A stretch of 64,000 nucleotides of DNA from Siphonodentalium dalli (taxonomy: Eukaryota; Mollusca; Scaphopoda; Gadilida; Siphonodentaliidae): NCBI GenBank assembly GCA_032622095.1, contig CP136069.1, positions 2,327,462-2,391,461 on the forward strand, written 5' to 3'. Made by a program: the position numbers and the translations under genes. The stretch's first letter is position 1; each line of letters opens with the position of its first letter. Below the pieces are notes generated by a model that did no database searches, had not been told where the DNA came from, and was given only the letters and a program-made list of their open reading frames with translations. Of this stretch, positions 34,962 to 47,153 are shown piece by piece.

Positions 34962-35245
34962 TCTTGGTTTCCTAATGTAATGTCACAGTTTATAGACATT
35001 ATGTTGAACCACAAACCTATAAATTACATTTTTATAAACAGTTTGCGATTTAGCACGATTCTTTGTAATTATATTAAGAAACCAAAGTTAATACTTATAT
35101 ATTATGACATCGAGTGAAAAATATCAATCTGTAAATTCATTTTGATTTGGAAATATCATCATATATTGTGAACTTGATCATGCCATTGCCATGATGTTGT
35201 GATGAAATTCTTACGTTTACTTCTGCCCTAATGTAATTATCCTAT

Positions 35246-35476
35246 TTAACCCTTCCATGACTGGAGCTTCCTGAAATTTTGCGAAAACCCTGTGCCAATG
35301 CATTTTCTTACATATGCATAGGGAGCCGCGCATATATAAGAGGAAGCATTGGCCTAACAATATTTACCTTGATCTTGTAAGCATTCTCTTATATATGCAA
35401 GTCTCCCTATGGGAATGCACTATAGCACAGGATCTTTAATGCTTCACCAGCGCAACTCCCATCATGAAAGGGTTAT
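35246..35476. mobile_element. family P double-hairpin MITE, copy 2
   Basis: In inverse orientation relative to copy 1. It starts TTAACCCTTCCATGACTGGA and ends CCATCATGAAAGGGTTA, with two partly deleted GCATATATAAGAG hairpins. Confidence 0.8.
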
Positions 35477-35574
35477 ACACATTAGCATTTTGGAAACCAA
35501 CGGAAAAATGTTATAGAATATAAAGTGGATGTAATTATTATATAACAAAAGAAGTCCAGATGTCTGTGTGTCCG

Positions 35575-36150
35575 GATGTCAGTAACCGCAGTGGGGGGAA
35601 ATCTGTCTATCCTGGGAGGAATCTCCGTCTATCAAAGTATCCTGGGGGAATCCGTCTGTCCATGTGTCCTGGGGGAAATCTGTCTGTCCATGTATCCTGG
35701 GGGAATCTGTCTGTCCATGTGTCCTGGGGGTAATTCGCTGTCCATGTGTCCTGGGGGGAATCTAGGTCTGCCCATGTGTCCTGGGGAATCCGTCTATACA
35801 TGTGTCCTGGGGGAATCTATCTATCATGGGGGTGATCTGTATATCCATATAGCCTGGGGGAAATCTGTCTGTCCATGTGTCCTGGTGGTATCCTTCTATC
35901 CATTGTGGATTGGGGGGATCTGTCTGTACATGTGCCATGGGGGAATCTGTCTATACATGTATCCTTGGGGAATCTGTCTATCCATGTGTCCTGGGGGAAT
36001 CCGTCTATCCAAGCATCCTGGGGGGGGATCTGTCTCTCCATGTGTCCTGGGGGTATCCGTCTGTCCAGGGAGAAATCTATCTATCCATGTGTCCTGGGTG
36101 GAATCTGTCTATCATGGGAGGAAAATCTGTCTATCCATGTGTCCTGTCCA
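35575..36150. repeat. about 27-29-bp minisatellite, about 20 copies
   Basis: The unit is near TGTGTCCTGGGGGAATCTGT then CTGTCCA. The unit contains no stop in any forward frame and almost none in reverse, so long open frames appear on both strands. These are by-products of the repeat. Confidence 0.95.
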
Positions 36151-36249
36151 TGTGGACTGATGTCAGTGAACGTGAATTTACATTTGTCTGAGCTTAATAG
36201 CCCCAGAACATTCATGCAAAATACGTCTTACCTTTATCAATATCATACC

Positions 36250-36950
36250 AACCTTGTTGTGATTTACTATGAGTATAAATGTATCTAACTTGCCATCGCA
36301 TCTGCAGAACCACGGTGGCCTCTTGGTGTGCATTGTATGGGAATGAATGCACCTTACCTTTATCAATATCATATCAGCCTCTTTGTGATTTAGTACGAGT
36401 ATAAATGTATCTGACTTGTTCGGGCATCACATCTGCAGAACCATGGCAGTCTCTTGTTGTGATTTAGTATGAGTATAAGTGTATCTAACTTGTTTGGGAA
36501 TCACATCTGCTGAACCATGGCGGCCTCTTGTTGTGCATTGTCTGAGAATGAATGCAACTTACCTTAATGAATATCATATCAGTCTCTTGTTGTGATTTAG
36601 TATGAGTATAAATGTATCTAACTTGTTTGGGCATCACATCTGCTGAACCACGGCGGCCTCTTGTTGTGCATTGTCTGAGAATGAATGCATCTTACTTTCA
36701 TGAATATCATATCAGTCTCTTGTTGTGATTTAGTATGAGTATAAATGTATCTAACTGGTATGGGCATCACATCTATGGAACCGCTGTGGCCTCTTTTTAT
36801 TATTTAGTATATTTATGAATGTATCTTACTTCTGAGCATCAAATATTAAACCACAGTTGTTATGACTGAGTATGAATGTCAAACCCATATGGGCATCCTA
36901 TCTACGGAACCATGGCGGCCTCTTGTTAGTATGAGTATGAATGTAACTAA
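36250..36950. repeat. about 130-bp tandem repeat, about 5-6 copies
   Basis: Units contain GAGTATAAATGTATCTAACT and GGGCATCACATCTGCTGAAC then CATGGCGGCC, at about 36270, 36399, 36470, 36604, 36738 and 36926. Later copies are shortened. Confidence 0.85.
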
Positions 36951-36959
36951 CCTGTATGT

Positions 36960-37358
36960 TATATAAATAGGATTTATTTATTTATTAAACTTATCAAACG
37001 CAATTTCAATCTATAAATTTTGTCATTCCCTCGAAGCCCCACACCAAATATGAGCCCATTCAGTTCTGGAGAGACCTTTTAAGAATGGAAATAGTTATGT
37101 CGCTGGTTATGCCTTATTTGACATGGTGACCCTTTTTTAACAAATCTGTATCCCAGTCACATAGGGACCATAACGCCAAATATGACCAACTCAATCTTCA
37201 GGTGCTGGAGACCTATGAAGAATTGCTATGGATGGAAAATCCCTAGTCACCCTAAGAACCTCCATACAAAATATGAGTTAATTACCCCCGATGGTTCTTG
37301 AGAAGATGCTTTAGAATTTACTATGGAGGGAAGTAGGTATGTCACTGGCCCCGCACTT
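36960..37358. other. non-coding, related to the flank at 40.98 kb
   Basis: It shares 'CCCAGTCAC...ACCAAATATGA' and 'GTTCTGGAGA' blocks with 40985-41060, suggesting that both belong to one larger repeat that the satellite elements entered. Confidence 0.45.
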
Positions 37359-39465
37359 TTTAGCTCAACTTACTTTTGTAAGTTTGAGCTATTGCCATGG
37401 TTTGGCGTCCGTCGTCCGTGTGTGCGAGTGTCCGTCAACAATTTCCTTTGGCGCGGGCTACAGGTCGTACCTTTGGTCTGATCTTTATGAAATTTGTCAT
37501 GAATGAGTCATTTTGGGGTCATTCGTCCAAAAAACATGGCCACTGGCAGCCATCTTGGATTTCAAGATTCAATCCATTGGGCGCGGGCTACAGGTCGTAC
37601 TGTTCGTCTGATCATGAAATTTGTCATGGGTGTTAATAATGATATGTAGATGGGAACGAGTCATTTTGGGGTCGTTCGGACGAAAAACATGGCCGGCAGC
37701 CATCTTGGATTTTACTCTTTGCATGACTAAATCCTTTGGCGCGGGCTACAGGTTGTACCTTGGTCTAATATTTATGAAATTTGTCACGAATGTTGACATT
37801 GGCATGTAGATGGGAATGAGTCATTTTGGGGTCATTCGGCCAAAAAACATGGCCGCTGGCAGCCATCTTGGATTTCAAGATTTAATCCATTGGCGCGGGC
37901 TACAGGTCATACTGTTCGTCTGATCATCATGAAATTTGTCATGGATGTTAATAATGACATGTAGATGGGAACGAGTGATTTTGGGGTCGTTCGGCCAAAA
38001 AACATGGCTGCCAGCAGCCATCTTGGATTTTACTCTTTGCATGACTAAATCCTTTGGCGCGGGCTACAGGTCGTTGTTTTGGTCGGAAGTTTATGAAATT
38101 TGTAATGGATGTTAACACTGTCATGTAGATGGGAACGAGTGATTTTGGAGTTGTTCGGCCAAAAAACATGGCCGCCAGCAGCCATCTTGGATTTTACTCT
38201 TTGCATGACTAAATCCTTTGGCGCGGGCTACAGGTTGTACCTTTGGTCTAATCTTTATGAAATTTGTCATGAATGTTGACATTGACATGTAGATGGGAAC
38301 GAATCATTGTGGGGTCATTCGGCCAAAAAACATGGCCGCTGGCGGCCATCTTAGATTTCAAAATTCAATCCATTGGCGCGGGCTACAGGTCGTACTGTTC
38401 GTCTGGTCATCATGAAATTTGTCATGGATGTTAATATTGACATGTAGATGGGAACGAGTCATTTTGGGGTTGTTTGGCCAATAAACATGGCCGCCAGCAG
38501 CCATCTTGGATTTTACTCTTTGCATGACTAAATCCTTTGGCGCGGGCTACAGGTTGTACCTTTGGTCTAATCTTTATGAAATTTGTCATGAATGTTAACA
38601 TTGACATGTAGATGGGAACGAATCATTGTGGGGTCATTCGGCCAAAAAACATGGCCGCTGGCGGCCATCTTAGATTTCAAAAATCAATCTATTGGCGCGG
38701 GCTACAGGTCGTCTGATCATCATGAAATTTGTCATGGATGTTAATATTGACATGCAGATGGGAACGAGTGATTTTGGAGTTGTTCGGCCAAAAAAGCATG
38801 GCCGCCAGCAGCCATCTTGGATTTTACTCTTTGCATGACTAAATCCTTTGGTGCGGGCTACAGGTCGTAGCTTTGGTCAGATGGTCATGAAATTTGTCGT
38901 GAATTATAACAATGACATGTAGATGGGAACGAGTCGTTTTGGGGTCATTCGGTCAAAAAACAAGGCCACCAGCATTTTACTCTTTGCATGACTAAATCCT
39001 TTGGCGTGGGCTACAGGTCATACCTTTAGTCTGATCTTTATGAAATTTGTCATGAATGTTGACATTGACATGTAGATGGGAACGAATCATTGTGGGGTCA
39101 TTCGGCCAAAAAACATGGCTGCCAGTGGCCATCTTGGATTTCAGAATTCAATCCATTGGCGCGGTCTACAGGTTGTACTGTTCGTCTGATCATCATGAAA
39201 TTTGCAGGTCGTAGCTTTGGTCAGATCTTCATAAAATTTGTCATGGATGTTAACAATTATACGTAGATGGGAAACGAGTCCTTTTGGGGTCAATTGGCAA
39301 AAAAAAATGGCCACCAGCAGCCATCTTGTATTTTACTCTTTGCATCACTAAATCCTTTGGCACAGGTTAGACATTTCAATTAGCACCTTTCCTATTCCTC
39401 CATTTACTGTCAACCATTAAATTATTCCCCTACCTAAGTTGAGCTACAGTGTCATTGACACTTTC
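37359..39465. mobile_element. satellite-bearing element with about 12 units of about 160 bp
   Basis: It starts with a hairpin TAGCTCAACTTAC-TTTT-GTAAGTTTGAGCTA (37363-37392) and ends CCTAAGTTGAGCTACAGTG (39434-39452), so the AGCTCAACTTA ends are inverted. Between them, GGCGCGGGCTACAGGTCGTA recurs about every 160 bp (37453, 37581, 37740, 37893, 38057, 38220, 38375, 38537, 38697, 38850, 39003, 39158) with GGCCAAAAAACATGGCCGC in each unit. The organisation resembles a non-autonomous element that expanded its core in tandem. Confidence 0.8.
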
Positions 39466-40560
39466 ATTTTAAAAAAAGGGGGCATACTGTTTTGCACCTG
39501 TCCATCCGTCTGTGCGTCCTGTGTCCGTAGTTTTATTTGGATTTTCCATTCTAGAGTTATTCATCTTTGTTTATCTGGAAATAGTGGCTTTTTGGTCCGT
39601 CTGGTGTCTGTTCATGTTGTAACTTCATCAGTTGTGCTGGGATCTCAACCAAATTTGGTGTGGATGTTCACAACTATGAGGACATTAAATAGAGGGTTCC
39701 ATCGTTTTGTTCGGATTTTCCATTCTAGAGTTATTCATCTTTGTTTATCTTGAAATGTTGGATTTTTGGTCCATCTAGTGTCTGTTCATGTCATAACCTG
39801 AACAGTAGTGCTCGGATCTTAATGAAATTTTGTATGGATGTTCACTACTATGAGGGCATTCAATAGAGGGTTCCATCGTTTTGTTCGGATTTTCCATTCT
39901 AGAGTTATACATCTTTGTTCATCTGGAAATGTTGACTTTTTTGTTCGTCTGGTGTCTGTTCATGTCGTAACTTCGACAGTTGTACTGGGATCTCAATGGG
40001 ATTTGGTATGGATGTTCACTACTATAAGGACATTAAAAAGAGGGTTCCATCGTTTTGTTCCGCTTTTCCATTCTAGAGTTATTCATCTTTGTTCATCTGG
40101 AAATGTTGGCTTTTTGGTCCGTCTGGTGTCTGTTCATGTCGTAACTTCAACAATTGTGCTGGGATCTCAATGGAATTTGGTATGGATATTCACTGCTATG
40201 AGGACATTCAATAGAGGGTTACATTGTTCTGTTCTGCTTTTCCATTCTAGAGTAATTCATCTTTGTTTATCTGGAAATGTTGGCTGTTTGATCCATCCGA
40301 TGTCTGTTCAGCTCATAACTTGAACAGTAATGCTCGGATCTCAATGAAATTTTGTATGGATGTTCACCACTATGAGGACATTTAATGGCACATTCAAATG
40401 TTTGTTTTGTTTTTATTGTTCTATAGTTACTCATCTTTGTTTATATGAAGATGCTGATTTCTGGGTCCATATGTCTGAGTATAGCCATCATAAGTTATAG
40501 ATGTGCCCACACTAGGCGGTATGCCACGAGGGGGTATGCACCGGACGACAGTCCATCTCT
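39466..40560. mobile_element. second tandem-core element (about 174-bp units)
   Basis: GGGGGCATACTGTTTTGCAC starts it, with a (CCATCCGTCTGT)-type run. About five units then carry TTTCCATTCTAGAGTTATTC (39544, 39718, 39892, 40066, 40241). It ends GACAGTCCATCTCTTGT. The same 130-bp block lies on both sides (39340-39465 and 40855-40982), so it may have inserted into the satellite element together with a duplication. Confidence 0.7.
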
Positions 40561-40985
40561 TGTTAAATTTGTCATGAATGTTGACATTGACATGTAGATG
40601 GGAACGAGTAATTTTGGGGTCATTCGGCAAAAAAACATGGCTGCTAGTGGCCATCTTGGATTTCAAAATTCAATCCATTGGCGCGGTCTACTGTTCGTCT
40701 GATCATCATGAAATTTGTAGGTCGTAACTTTGGTCAGATCTTCATAAAATTTGTCATGGATGTTAACAATGACACGTAGATGGGAACGACTCCTTTTGGG
40801 GGTAAATTGGCCGAAAAACATGGCCGCCAGCAGCCATTTTGGATTTTACTCTTTGTATGACTAAATCCTTTGACGTAGGTTAGACATTTCAATTAGCACC
40901 TTTCCTATTCCTCCATTTACTGTCAACCATTAAATTATTCCCCTACCTAAGTTGAGCTACAGTGTCATTGACACTTTCATTTGAT
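40561..40985. repeat. continuation of the 160-bp satellite element
   Basis: Two to three further units (GGCGCGGTCTACTGTTCGTC at about 40680) and a second copy of the element end CCTACCTAAGTTGAGCTACA (about 40943-40962). Confidence 0.75.
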
Positions 40986-42490
40986 TTGGTGACCTCAATC
41001 CCAGTCACCAAATATGACTAAATTCTGGCTTGCAGTTCTGGAGAAAAAGATGTTGACCGACACGATGGTGTATCTGTATTGTAGTGAAGTTCCCTCCATT
41101 ATTTGTCGAGACACTGCTGTAAGCATGAATCATAAGACGCGTGTAATCTGACAATAACGGGCCAATGCTTGACACGAATTTTTATATTTTTTATATTATG
41201 CTTGTATATTATCCATTGATTTCCATATCATGTTATATGTATGTTTTCTTTATTTTCTGTATGTGTACATGTACATGTATATTGCCATACCCGAATGTAT
41301 TTGTTTGTGGTCGTGCAATAAAGATCTATCTACATGTATGTTGATCCTTTTATGAAGCCTTAGTATATAACATGCCACATAGCCAAGGGTAGGTCCAATG
41401 GGCTATTTTCGCCAGTGCATGGAATTTTTGGGAGGTACGTGTCCTGGTGCCATTTTTCTCGAGGCACCTGCAGATTTCGCACTGAATATTGCTAACATGC
41501 ATGTAAATACAGCAGTCTACATGTTTTACATTTGTAATACTCAAACTTATACAACTATTTTAACTGTGGGTTGAAATTAGTTCAATTTGGTATTCCATGT
41601 ATTATGTATAGCCATGCAAGGGGCAAATCCAACATTCCGAGACATGGGCCTCCTGACCTATTTTTCGCCATGCAGAGCAAACAATTTCTGCGCCATTTTG
41701 AGTAACGGAAAATATCTTGCCCGGCGCCAAGTTTTGGGCGCCCGAAGTTTCAACACTGAATATTTCTATCGAAAATAAATAATGCAATTCTCACAGTGGA
41801 GTCAAAATTTATACAATTCCATTTATATATAACAAAGAGCATATGATGATAAACATGAGTCGACTACACTCTATTATACAATGTTGTCCGATCATTCGAT
41901 AGTACTATATATCCAATCATCAGACCATCGAATGCTCAGACTAACGCACTGGCGGCAGTACATGTATCATCATAAAGAGATTCACTGGACTGAGTGGCCA
42001 TACCGGTATCAATTTGCTCACTTGGTAACGATAATAAGTGATCGTCCGAAAATAATGTAAATATTATCCATAAATGAATTAAATTAACATTTAACCAATT
42101 AAGTGTGCATTTGTTGTGTCCATCTCTGCTATAAAATAATGAAACATTATCTTAAGCAATAATGAAGCCAGTAAGCAATCACATTCACGCAACTGAAGTT
42201 CGACATACATGAATTTTGCTAGATAAGTTACATCAGCTGTGCACTGTTTCGGTGGTCTATAAAGCATAGCTCAGTCTATAACAGTATTTGTGCATGTGGT
42301 CTTTCGTTGGCTTCATAATCTATCTTCGAGAAAAAGCAAAGGTGTCCGTTGAGAATGCAACTGGTGCCAATGATTCGTTACAATTCGAATCAGTACAGCT
42401 GATTTTGCATCGAATCAAATCAGACAAAATATTCCGAATCGAATTGATTCACAGGGCCCTACATTAAGCTTTATATATATCGCCTCGGTT
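40986..42490. other. intergenic, no gene recognised
   Basis: TCGTGCAATAAAGATCTATC then TACATGT (41315-41340) could be a retroposon 3' end. Two related blocks of about 150 bp (about 41395-41490 and 41640-41770, both ending CACTGAATATT) suggest a decayed two-copy repeat. A block rich in GAATCGAAT palindromes sits at 42370-42460. None is identified further. Confidence 0.4.
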
Positions 42491-42492
42491 AT

Positions 42493-42575
42493 TAACCCTT
42501 TAAAAAGCCCCACATAGACTGTAGCAGACGATACCCTGTGTGAGGCTCCCTGTGGGAGGCTCCCTGTGGGTTAAA
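42493..42575. mobile_element. hairpin element H, copy 7
   Basis: It starts TTAACCCTTTAAAAAGCCCC and ends GAGGCTCCCTGTGGGTTAAA, with an extra tandem GAGGCTCCCTGTGGG at the right end. Confidence 0.75.
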
Positions 42576-42579
42576 CATT

Positions 42580-43265
42580 AAACTGTTTGGCCCAATGAAA
42601 TTTTCTTTGGCCATTTTCCAAAATAAATGGCCACCGACAGCAAGAACCCTGTTTCCATGCGAATATATTTCACATATAATTTATCAATCTACAGTATTAA
42701 TCGACGGAACGTTTTTGAACTTTTGAAAACTAAAATAACTTGGGTTTTTCCAGGGTGGCGATTGGACGCTCACTAACTCACTCATTGACGATTAATAAGT
42801 TGATTGGAAATTTAAATATGGTCTCATTCAGTATATCTGAAAATTTGACAGGTACCATTTTGAAATGACCAACATTTGGTGCCTGTCATTTTGACAGTCA
42901 GTAGAAAAAACATTATTTTGAGCCTTGATTTTGATACCAGGAACAGGGCAGAAATTTGACAAATGTTAAAGTAACAAGACATACAGAGATCAACAGAAAC
43001 TTCTATATTTCTCAATATATATAAAATATCTGTTAAATATTACAAACTGAATATATGGATAATAAGAATTTGTCCATCTTTTAATTGGATATAACTTTCA
43101 ATCACAGTTGTTGGAAATTCTTATCACAATCGGCCAGTAAATAAATTCACATACCATTACTTTAAAAATAATATAGACAAGTATGGAAAGCTTCTGTGTG
43201 AGATTGACGTGTCGCCATCTGAGATTGCGACGTCATAACCATAGTATTGCTTGTTATTAGTATAG
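42580..43265. other. intergenic, nothing recognised
   Basis: AT-rich, without coding or clear repeat units. Confidence 0.4.
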
Positions 43266-43267
43266 GA

Positions 43268-43546
43268 TGTGACCAAGCCTGAGTTTAGTGTGCCTGTCAT
43301 TTGCAGAATGAGGTCCTCAGAGGGTGAAATGAGGTCCCCAGAGGGTGAATTTAGTGATGCTGGCCTGCTATACCTCATTCTGCATGGCCTCATCTGCTAT
43401 GGGAGACATATACTCAGATTGAAGTTCCCAAATAGTGAATATTGTTATATGCACCCATTGGGAACCTCAATTATGTGGGATAGCGTCACTAAATTCACCT
43501 TCAGCCAATGACAGAAGCACTAAACTCAGGCTTGGTTATGACACAG
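43268..43546. mobile_element. family E palindromic MITE, copy 2
   Basis: The outer ends TGACCAAGCCTGAGTTTAGT and the inverse ACTAAACTCAGGCTTGGTTA mark the full element. Inside are the TCATTTGCAGAATGAGGTCC block and a partial tandem copy of GAATGAGGTCC-CAGAGGGTGAA. Confidence 0.85.
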
Positions 43547-43549
43547 GGA

Positions 43550-44750
43550 AGGCCGCCCGTAACTTTAATGATGATCTAACTCTTCCCAGAAAGTTTAATA
43601 CACATTCCGGGGTATAAAATAATAGATATCAATAGAGTAGTTTTAACAATTAATATTTATTTTATATAGTCAGTTTTCAGAGTAGGCTGGTCGTCAGAGG
43701 GTTAGACCCGGAATAAATATGTAATGAAGTCATAAATTCATAAAAACTACCACACACTTTGTGGCAAAACATTACTTCGCATGTTGCATGCACGAAATTA
43801 TTATGTTTGGATGCATTCTAAAACCAGAACTTTAAAGACTTAAGTCATTAGGTTTAATCCCACCCATCAGATGGATTTGTTTTAATGATATGTGTACCTT
43901 TAATGATATTTAACAATACTTTTTTCATTTCTAGTTGGTTTTCCGATATGTTGCTTTCGTCATAGCATGGCTTGGAGTGACGGCCAATATTGACAGCCAT
44001 TTCATGGCCACAATTGCATTAGTTTCTGTCCTTGTCACTCTATTCACCCCTGTATTCTAATTTCACAAAAACTGCATATATATCGATTGGAGGAGTAAGG
44101 CTTTCTGTTGATGCCGAAGACAGATATTGTTGAAAAACCAACTTGCCAAGGCCGAAAAAAGGGTATTTTTAAAATTGCTGTAAAAATGTTTGCTCAATGT
44201 GGATTTTAGCGGATTTTGGATATGTTATAGAGGAGATATTCCTGCTTCAAATGACGCCAAAATACCTTCATTACAAATTTATCAAGGGTAGGCACCTAGT
44301 TTTGGGTTTGACGACCAGCCTAGAGCTATTTAAATAATCTTCACAAAAAAGTTCAGAGCATACCAAAAGCATAACAAGAAGGACAACTCTATCTTGTTAA
44401 CCAGCATCCATCAAGGCAAATTGTATTTCAACTATGGATCTACCACGATCTTACGATTTCATCTGTATTTTATTCACGAAATAACTGTTTGTAGTCTTCA
44501 AATTGGGATTGTTGTTGTTGTAATTGTGCCCCAGAAGAGATAGACCATCTATAAAGTGATATTTATTGGTGGATTTTGATAATAAAATTTCCAGCAACTG
44601 TTCCAATGGTCATGTCAGTTGATTGCAATGTTGTATGATTATCAGTCGGTTAATGCAGTGCTCAAACCAACATTGAATGATTATTTCGAAACTGCTAGTG
44701 TTGTGAAACTGCTAAAAGCATCAATGGATTTAAAGATGCATAATCCGAAT
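43550..44750. other. intergenic; weak retroposon similarity
   Basis: GAGCATACC, an AAGAAGGA-AACT block and TTCA-CTATGGAT-type sequence at 44345-44440 resemble 356-440 at the left edge of the window, so both may belong to one old repeat. No gene was recognised. Confidence 0.35.
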
Positions 44751-44752
44751 AA

Positions 44753-44916
44753 CAGTAATGCCCTAAATAATCGACTCCTTAACAACAGCAGAATTATGGG
44801 TAATTTTTCAGGATTTAGTTGGAAATATGGCTTGTTGCCATTCATTGGAAAGCCCTCACTCTCAATTACCCATAAATCTGCTGTGGTTAAGGAGTCGATT
44901 ATTTAGGGCAATTCTG
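44753..44916. mobile_element. family F long-hairpin MITE, copy 1
   Basis: Ends CAGTAATGCCCTAAATAATC then GACTCCTTAAC, and the inverse. The arms are about 80 bp, trimmed at the centre. An apparent 95-codon frame across it is an artefact. Confidence 0.85.
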
Positions 44917-45570
44917 TAACACTCACAAATTACTATTTCACTGGCTTCAGCTGGTTTCGGGGGTAAAAGATATTTGATTTGAGTCGAGGAAACCACCCAT
45001 CAAAGCTCAGTGTGATCAGATACCGAGTTTTGAAATCTATTACTTTTCACCACCAGTAATTTTTAGTGGCCTGGTAAAAAGTTGACGAGAAGACGGTCTC
45101 GAACCAAGTTGCAGATGAAGATGGATAACTCTAAAATCAAGTTAGATATTTCATTTCATTTTGTTGAACAAAACGTTGAAAAATAACAGGTTTTGGGAAA
45201 TTTTATATTATATTTAATTGTGGTTAGCATTATTTTTGGGCAATCTATCCATTCTGATAACTGAAGCGGCATTTCAAAAACATTTTGTTGTTGCTGGAAT
45301 CTGATGATATGGGGACCATCCAAACGGATTGAGTACCTTTAAGGTGTTGTTCCTAACAATCGATCATCGCAATAAAGATTATTCGGATATGTTAACCAAT
45401 CAACTACCAGTATTTTATGAGGTGATATGATATGTTAACCAAGCCAGTATCTGATAGCATATGATTAAATTATTGATCAATTCTGTTTCCTCCAATTTCC
45501 ATTTTCAATGAGATTTAACAATTAAATTATCAATGAATATATACAAATATATATATACGGTAGACGACTC
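44917..45570. other. intergenic, nothing recognised
   Basis: No coding or clear repeat units. Confidence 0.4.
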
Positions 45571-45576
45571 TCTTTA

Positions 45577-45940
45577 GTGCATGCTTCCATCTGTGTGAGG
45601 CTCTATGTGGGTTAAACGCTCAACTTCAGCGATATCATTGGCTCATTCATTAGAGAGCCCCACATAAACTTGAGCAGATGACACTCCATAGAGCATGCTT
45701 CCATCTGTGTGAGGCTCCATATGGGTTAAACATTAAACTTTTTATCTTATTAATCGCCTCGATTAATAGAGAACCCCACATAAACTGGAGCAGACGACAT
45801 ACTTCCATCTGTGTGAGGTTCCCTGTGGGTTAAACACTAAAGTTTACATATTGCCTCTGTTCAGAGAGCCCCACACAGACTGGAGCAGACAACACTCCAT
45901 TGTATTCTTCCATCTGTGTGAGGCTCCCTGTGGGTTACCT
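45577..45940. mobile_element. cluster of hairpin H elements, copies 8-11
   Basis: Inverse orientation. Copies lie at about 45577-45614 (half), 45651-45729, 45768-45833 and 45860-45935. Each ends CTGTGTGAGGCTCCCTGTGG then GTTA, separated by short spacers with ATCGCCTCGATTAAT-like sequence. Confidence 0.85.
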
Positions 45941-45998
45941 ATAAAATATTCATGAGTCATTTCACTTATCGGAGTGGGTGCAAGTCTGGATAATGGTA

Positions 45999-46228
45999 TG
46001 TCTGTCATTTGCAGAATGAGGTCTCCAGAGGGTGAATTTAGTGAAACTGCCGCACAGAGTGGGCTAGCATCACCAAATTCACCTCTGGGAACCTCATTTT
46101 CCTTATCTTCTGCCTAAGCAAAATGAGGGCCCCCAGAGGGTGAATTTAGTGATACTAGCCCATCTTGTGGGATAGCGTCACTAAATTCACCATCTGGGGG
46201 ACCTCATTCTGCAAAAAACAGACACACA
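45999..46228. mobile_element. family E palindromic MITE, copy 3
   Basis: TCTGTCATTTGCAGAATGAG to the inverse GACCTCATTCTGCAAAAAAC, with two internal GGTGAATTTAGTGA hairpins. Confidence 0.85.
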
Positions 46229-46479
46229 ATTATGTCCCCTGGGACTGTTGTGGTTCTCTCTCAATAAGTTTGTAAAAATCGAACTTTAGACCGATTCTAC
46301 ACATGGTTTCCATACAAGAACAGTCTTTTGACCAATATTTGTAAGAGATATGGATGCAAGTTAGTCCAAAATTTTAATGCGTGCAACTCGAAAAGTGTTC
46401 CACACAAAATGTCTGACAAACTTGACACATACTCCATGGAATGCAAATAAATCAACATCCAGTTCTTAAGTGACAATAC

Positions 46480-46920
46480 TGACTGGGTGAGACTCCCAGC
46501 TGTCCACAGAAACTCCCATGTAAGCGACCGGTGTGCATACTGATTATAGTGTGGTCCATTTCCATGGAGATAATGAATCATAAATTGACGCACATGATAG
46601 CATTGTAAAATCTTGCCTGGTTAAGACATCAGGCACTCACATCTGTCCACAGAAACTCCACTGTAAGCAATCTGTATGCCGATTATAGTGTGATCCGTTT
46701 CCATGGAGACATGGAATCATATGTTGACTAGAACATAAGAGTTATTCACCAGGTACGTTTCAACATGCACACTCTGCTATAACCAATCGGCCTATACACT
46801 AATACTGATTATAATGTGATCCGTTTCCATTGAGATACAAATCACTTTATATTGTGATCAGTTTCCAAGGAGACCCAAGTCATTTTGTAGAGTGCTCCAT
46901 TTCCATGGCGATGGCAGATC
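46480..46920 (-). repeat. tandem copies of the CRYZ stop-codon region
   Basis: The block ATTATAGTGTGATCCGTTTC then CATGGAGA-ATG-AATCATA occurs at about 46540-46580, 46680-46720 and 46805-46835, with shorter versions at 46855 and 46890. The last reaches the stop at 46919. Two of the units also share CTGTCCACAGAAACTCC upstream. It lies in the 3' UTR or just beyond. Confidence 0.75.
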
Positions 46921-47080
46921 ATACTTTGAGGACCATCTTGCCTGAAGCAGCGGCAGTTTGAATGATATCGACATGCGCCTGGGAGGCACTCTCCAGCGCG
47001 TACACAGGTCCGACATGTGGGCGGAGCCAACCAGCCGTCAATCCATCCTCTATGTATTTGTTCAATTCTTTGAACTCTTC
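46919..47080 (-). CDS. CRYZ: CRYZ-like quinone oxidoreductase, terminal exon
   Basis: The acceptor is TTAAATTACAG before 47080 and the stop is TGA at 46921-46919. 53 codons in phase 0: 'EEFKELNKYIEDGLTAGWLR' then 'PHVGPVYALESASQAHVDII' and 'QTAAASGKMVLKV'. This is the C-terminal end of zeta-crystallin/NADPH:quinone oxidoreductase of the MDR superfamily. It shows the family's closing 'GWLxPxxG...YxLExxxxAHxxII' and 'GKMxL' pattern. The family makes one-electron NADPH-dependent reductions of ortho-quinones in the cytosol and can bind AU-rich RNA. No frame damage is seen. With the other four exons the window holds 186 codons, against about 329 for the human protein. Confidence 0.9.
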   Translation of the reverse strand, partial: EEFKELNKYIEDGLTAGWLRPHVGPVYALESASQAHVDIIQTAAASGKMVLKV

Positions 47081-47153
47081 CTGTAATTTAATAAATGTCA
47101 TTGAATGGAGCCTCATGGAGATAAATACATGCCTTCATTTCACAAACCAAATT

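Noticed and set aside
35576-36288. 194-, 137- and 104-codon open frames
   Set aside because: They are produced by the stop-poor minisatellite unit in several frames and on both strands.
39439-40323. 104- and 161-codon open frames
   Set aside because: Their translation repeats with the 174-bp satellite unit ('FHSRVIHLC' recurring), so they are by-products of the array.
44619-44906. 95-codon open frame (and similar frames at 49799, 60410, 62083)
   Set aside because: These are translations of the family F palindrome, as shown by the shared 'NNRLLNHSRIMGNFSGF' stretch in each.
46297-46593. 98-codon minus-strand open frame downstream of CRYZ
   Set aside because: It lies after the CRYZ stop in the repeated 3' region, has no acceptor in frame with the gene and no recognisable domain.
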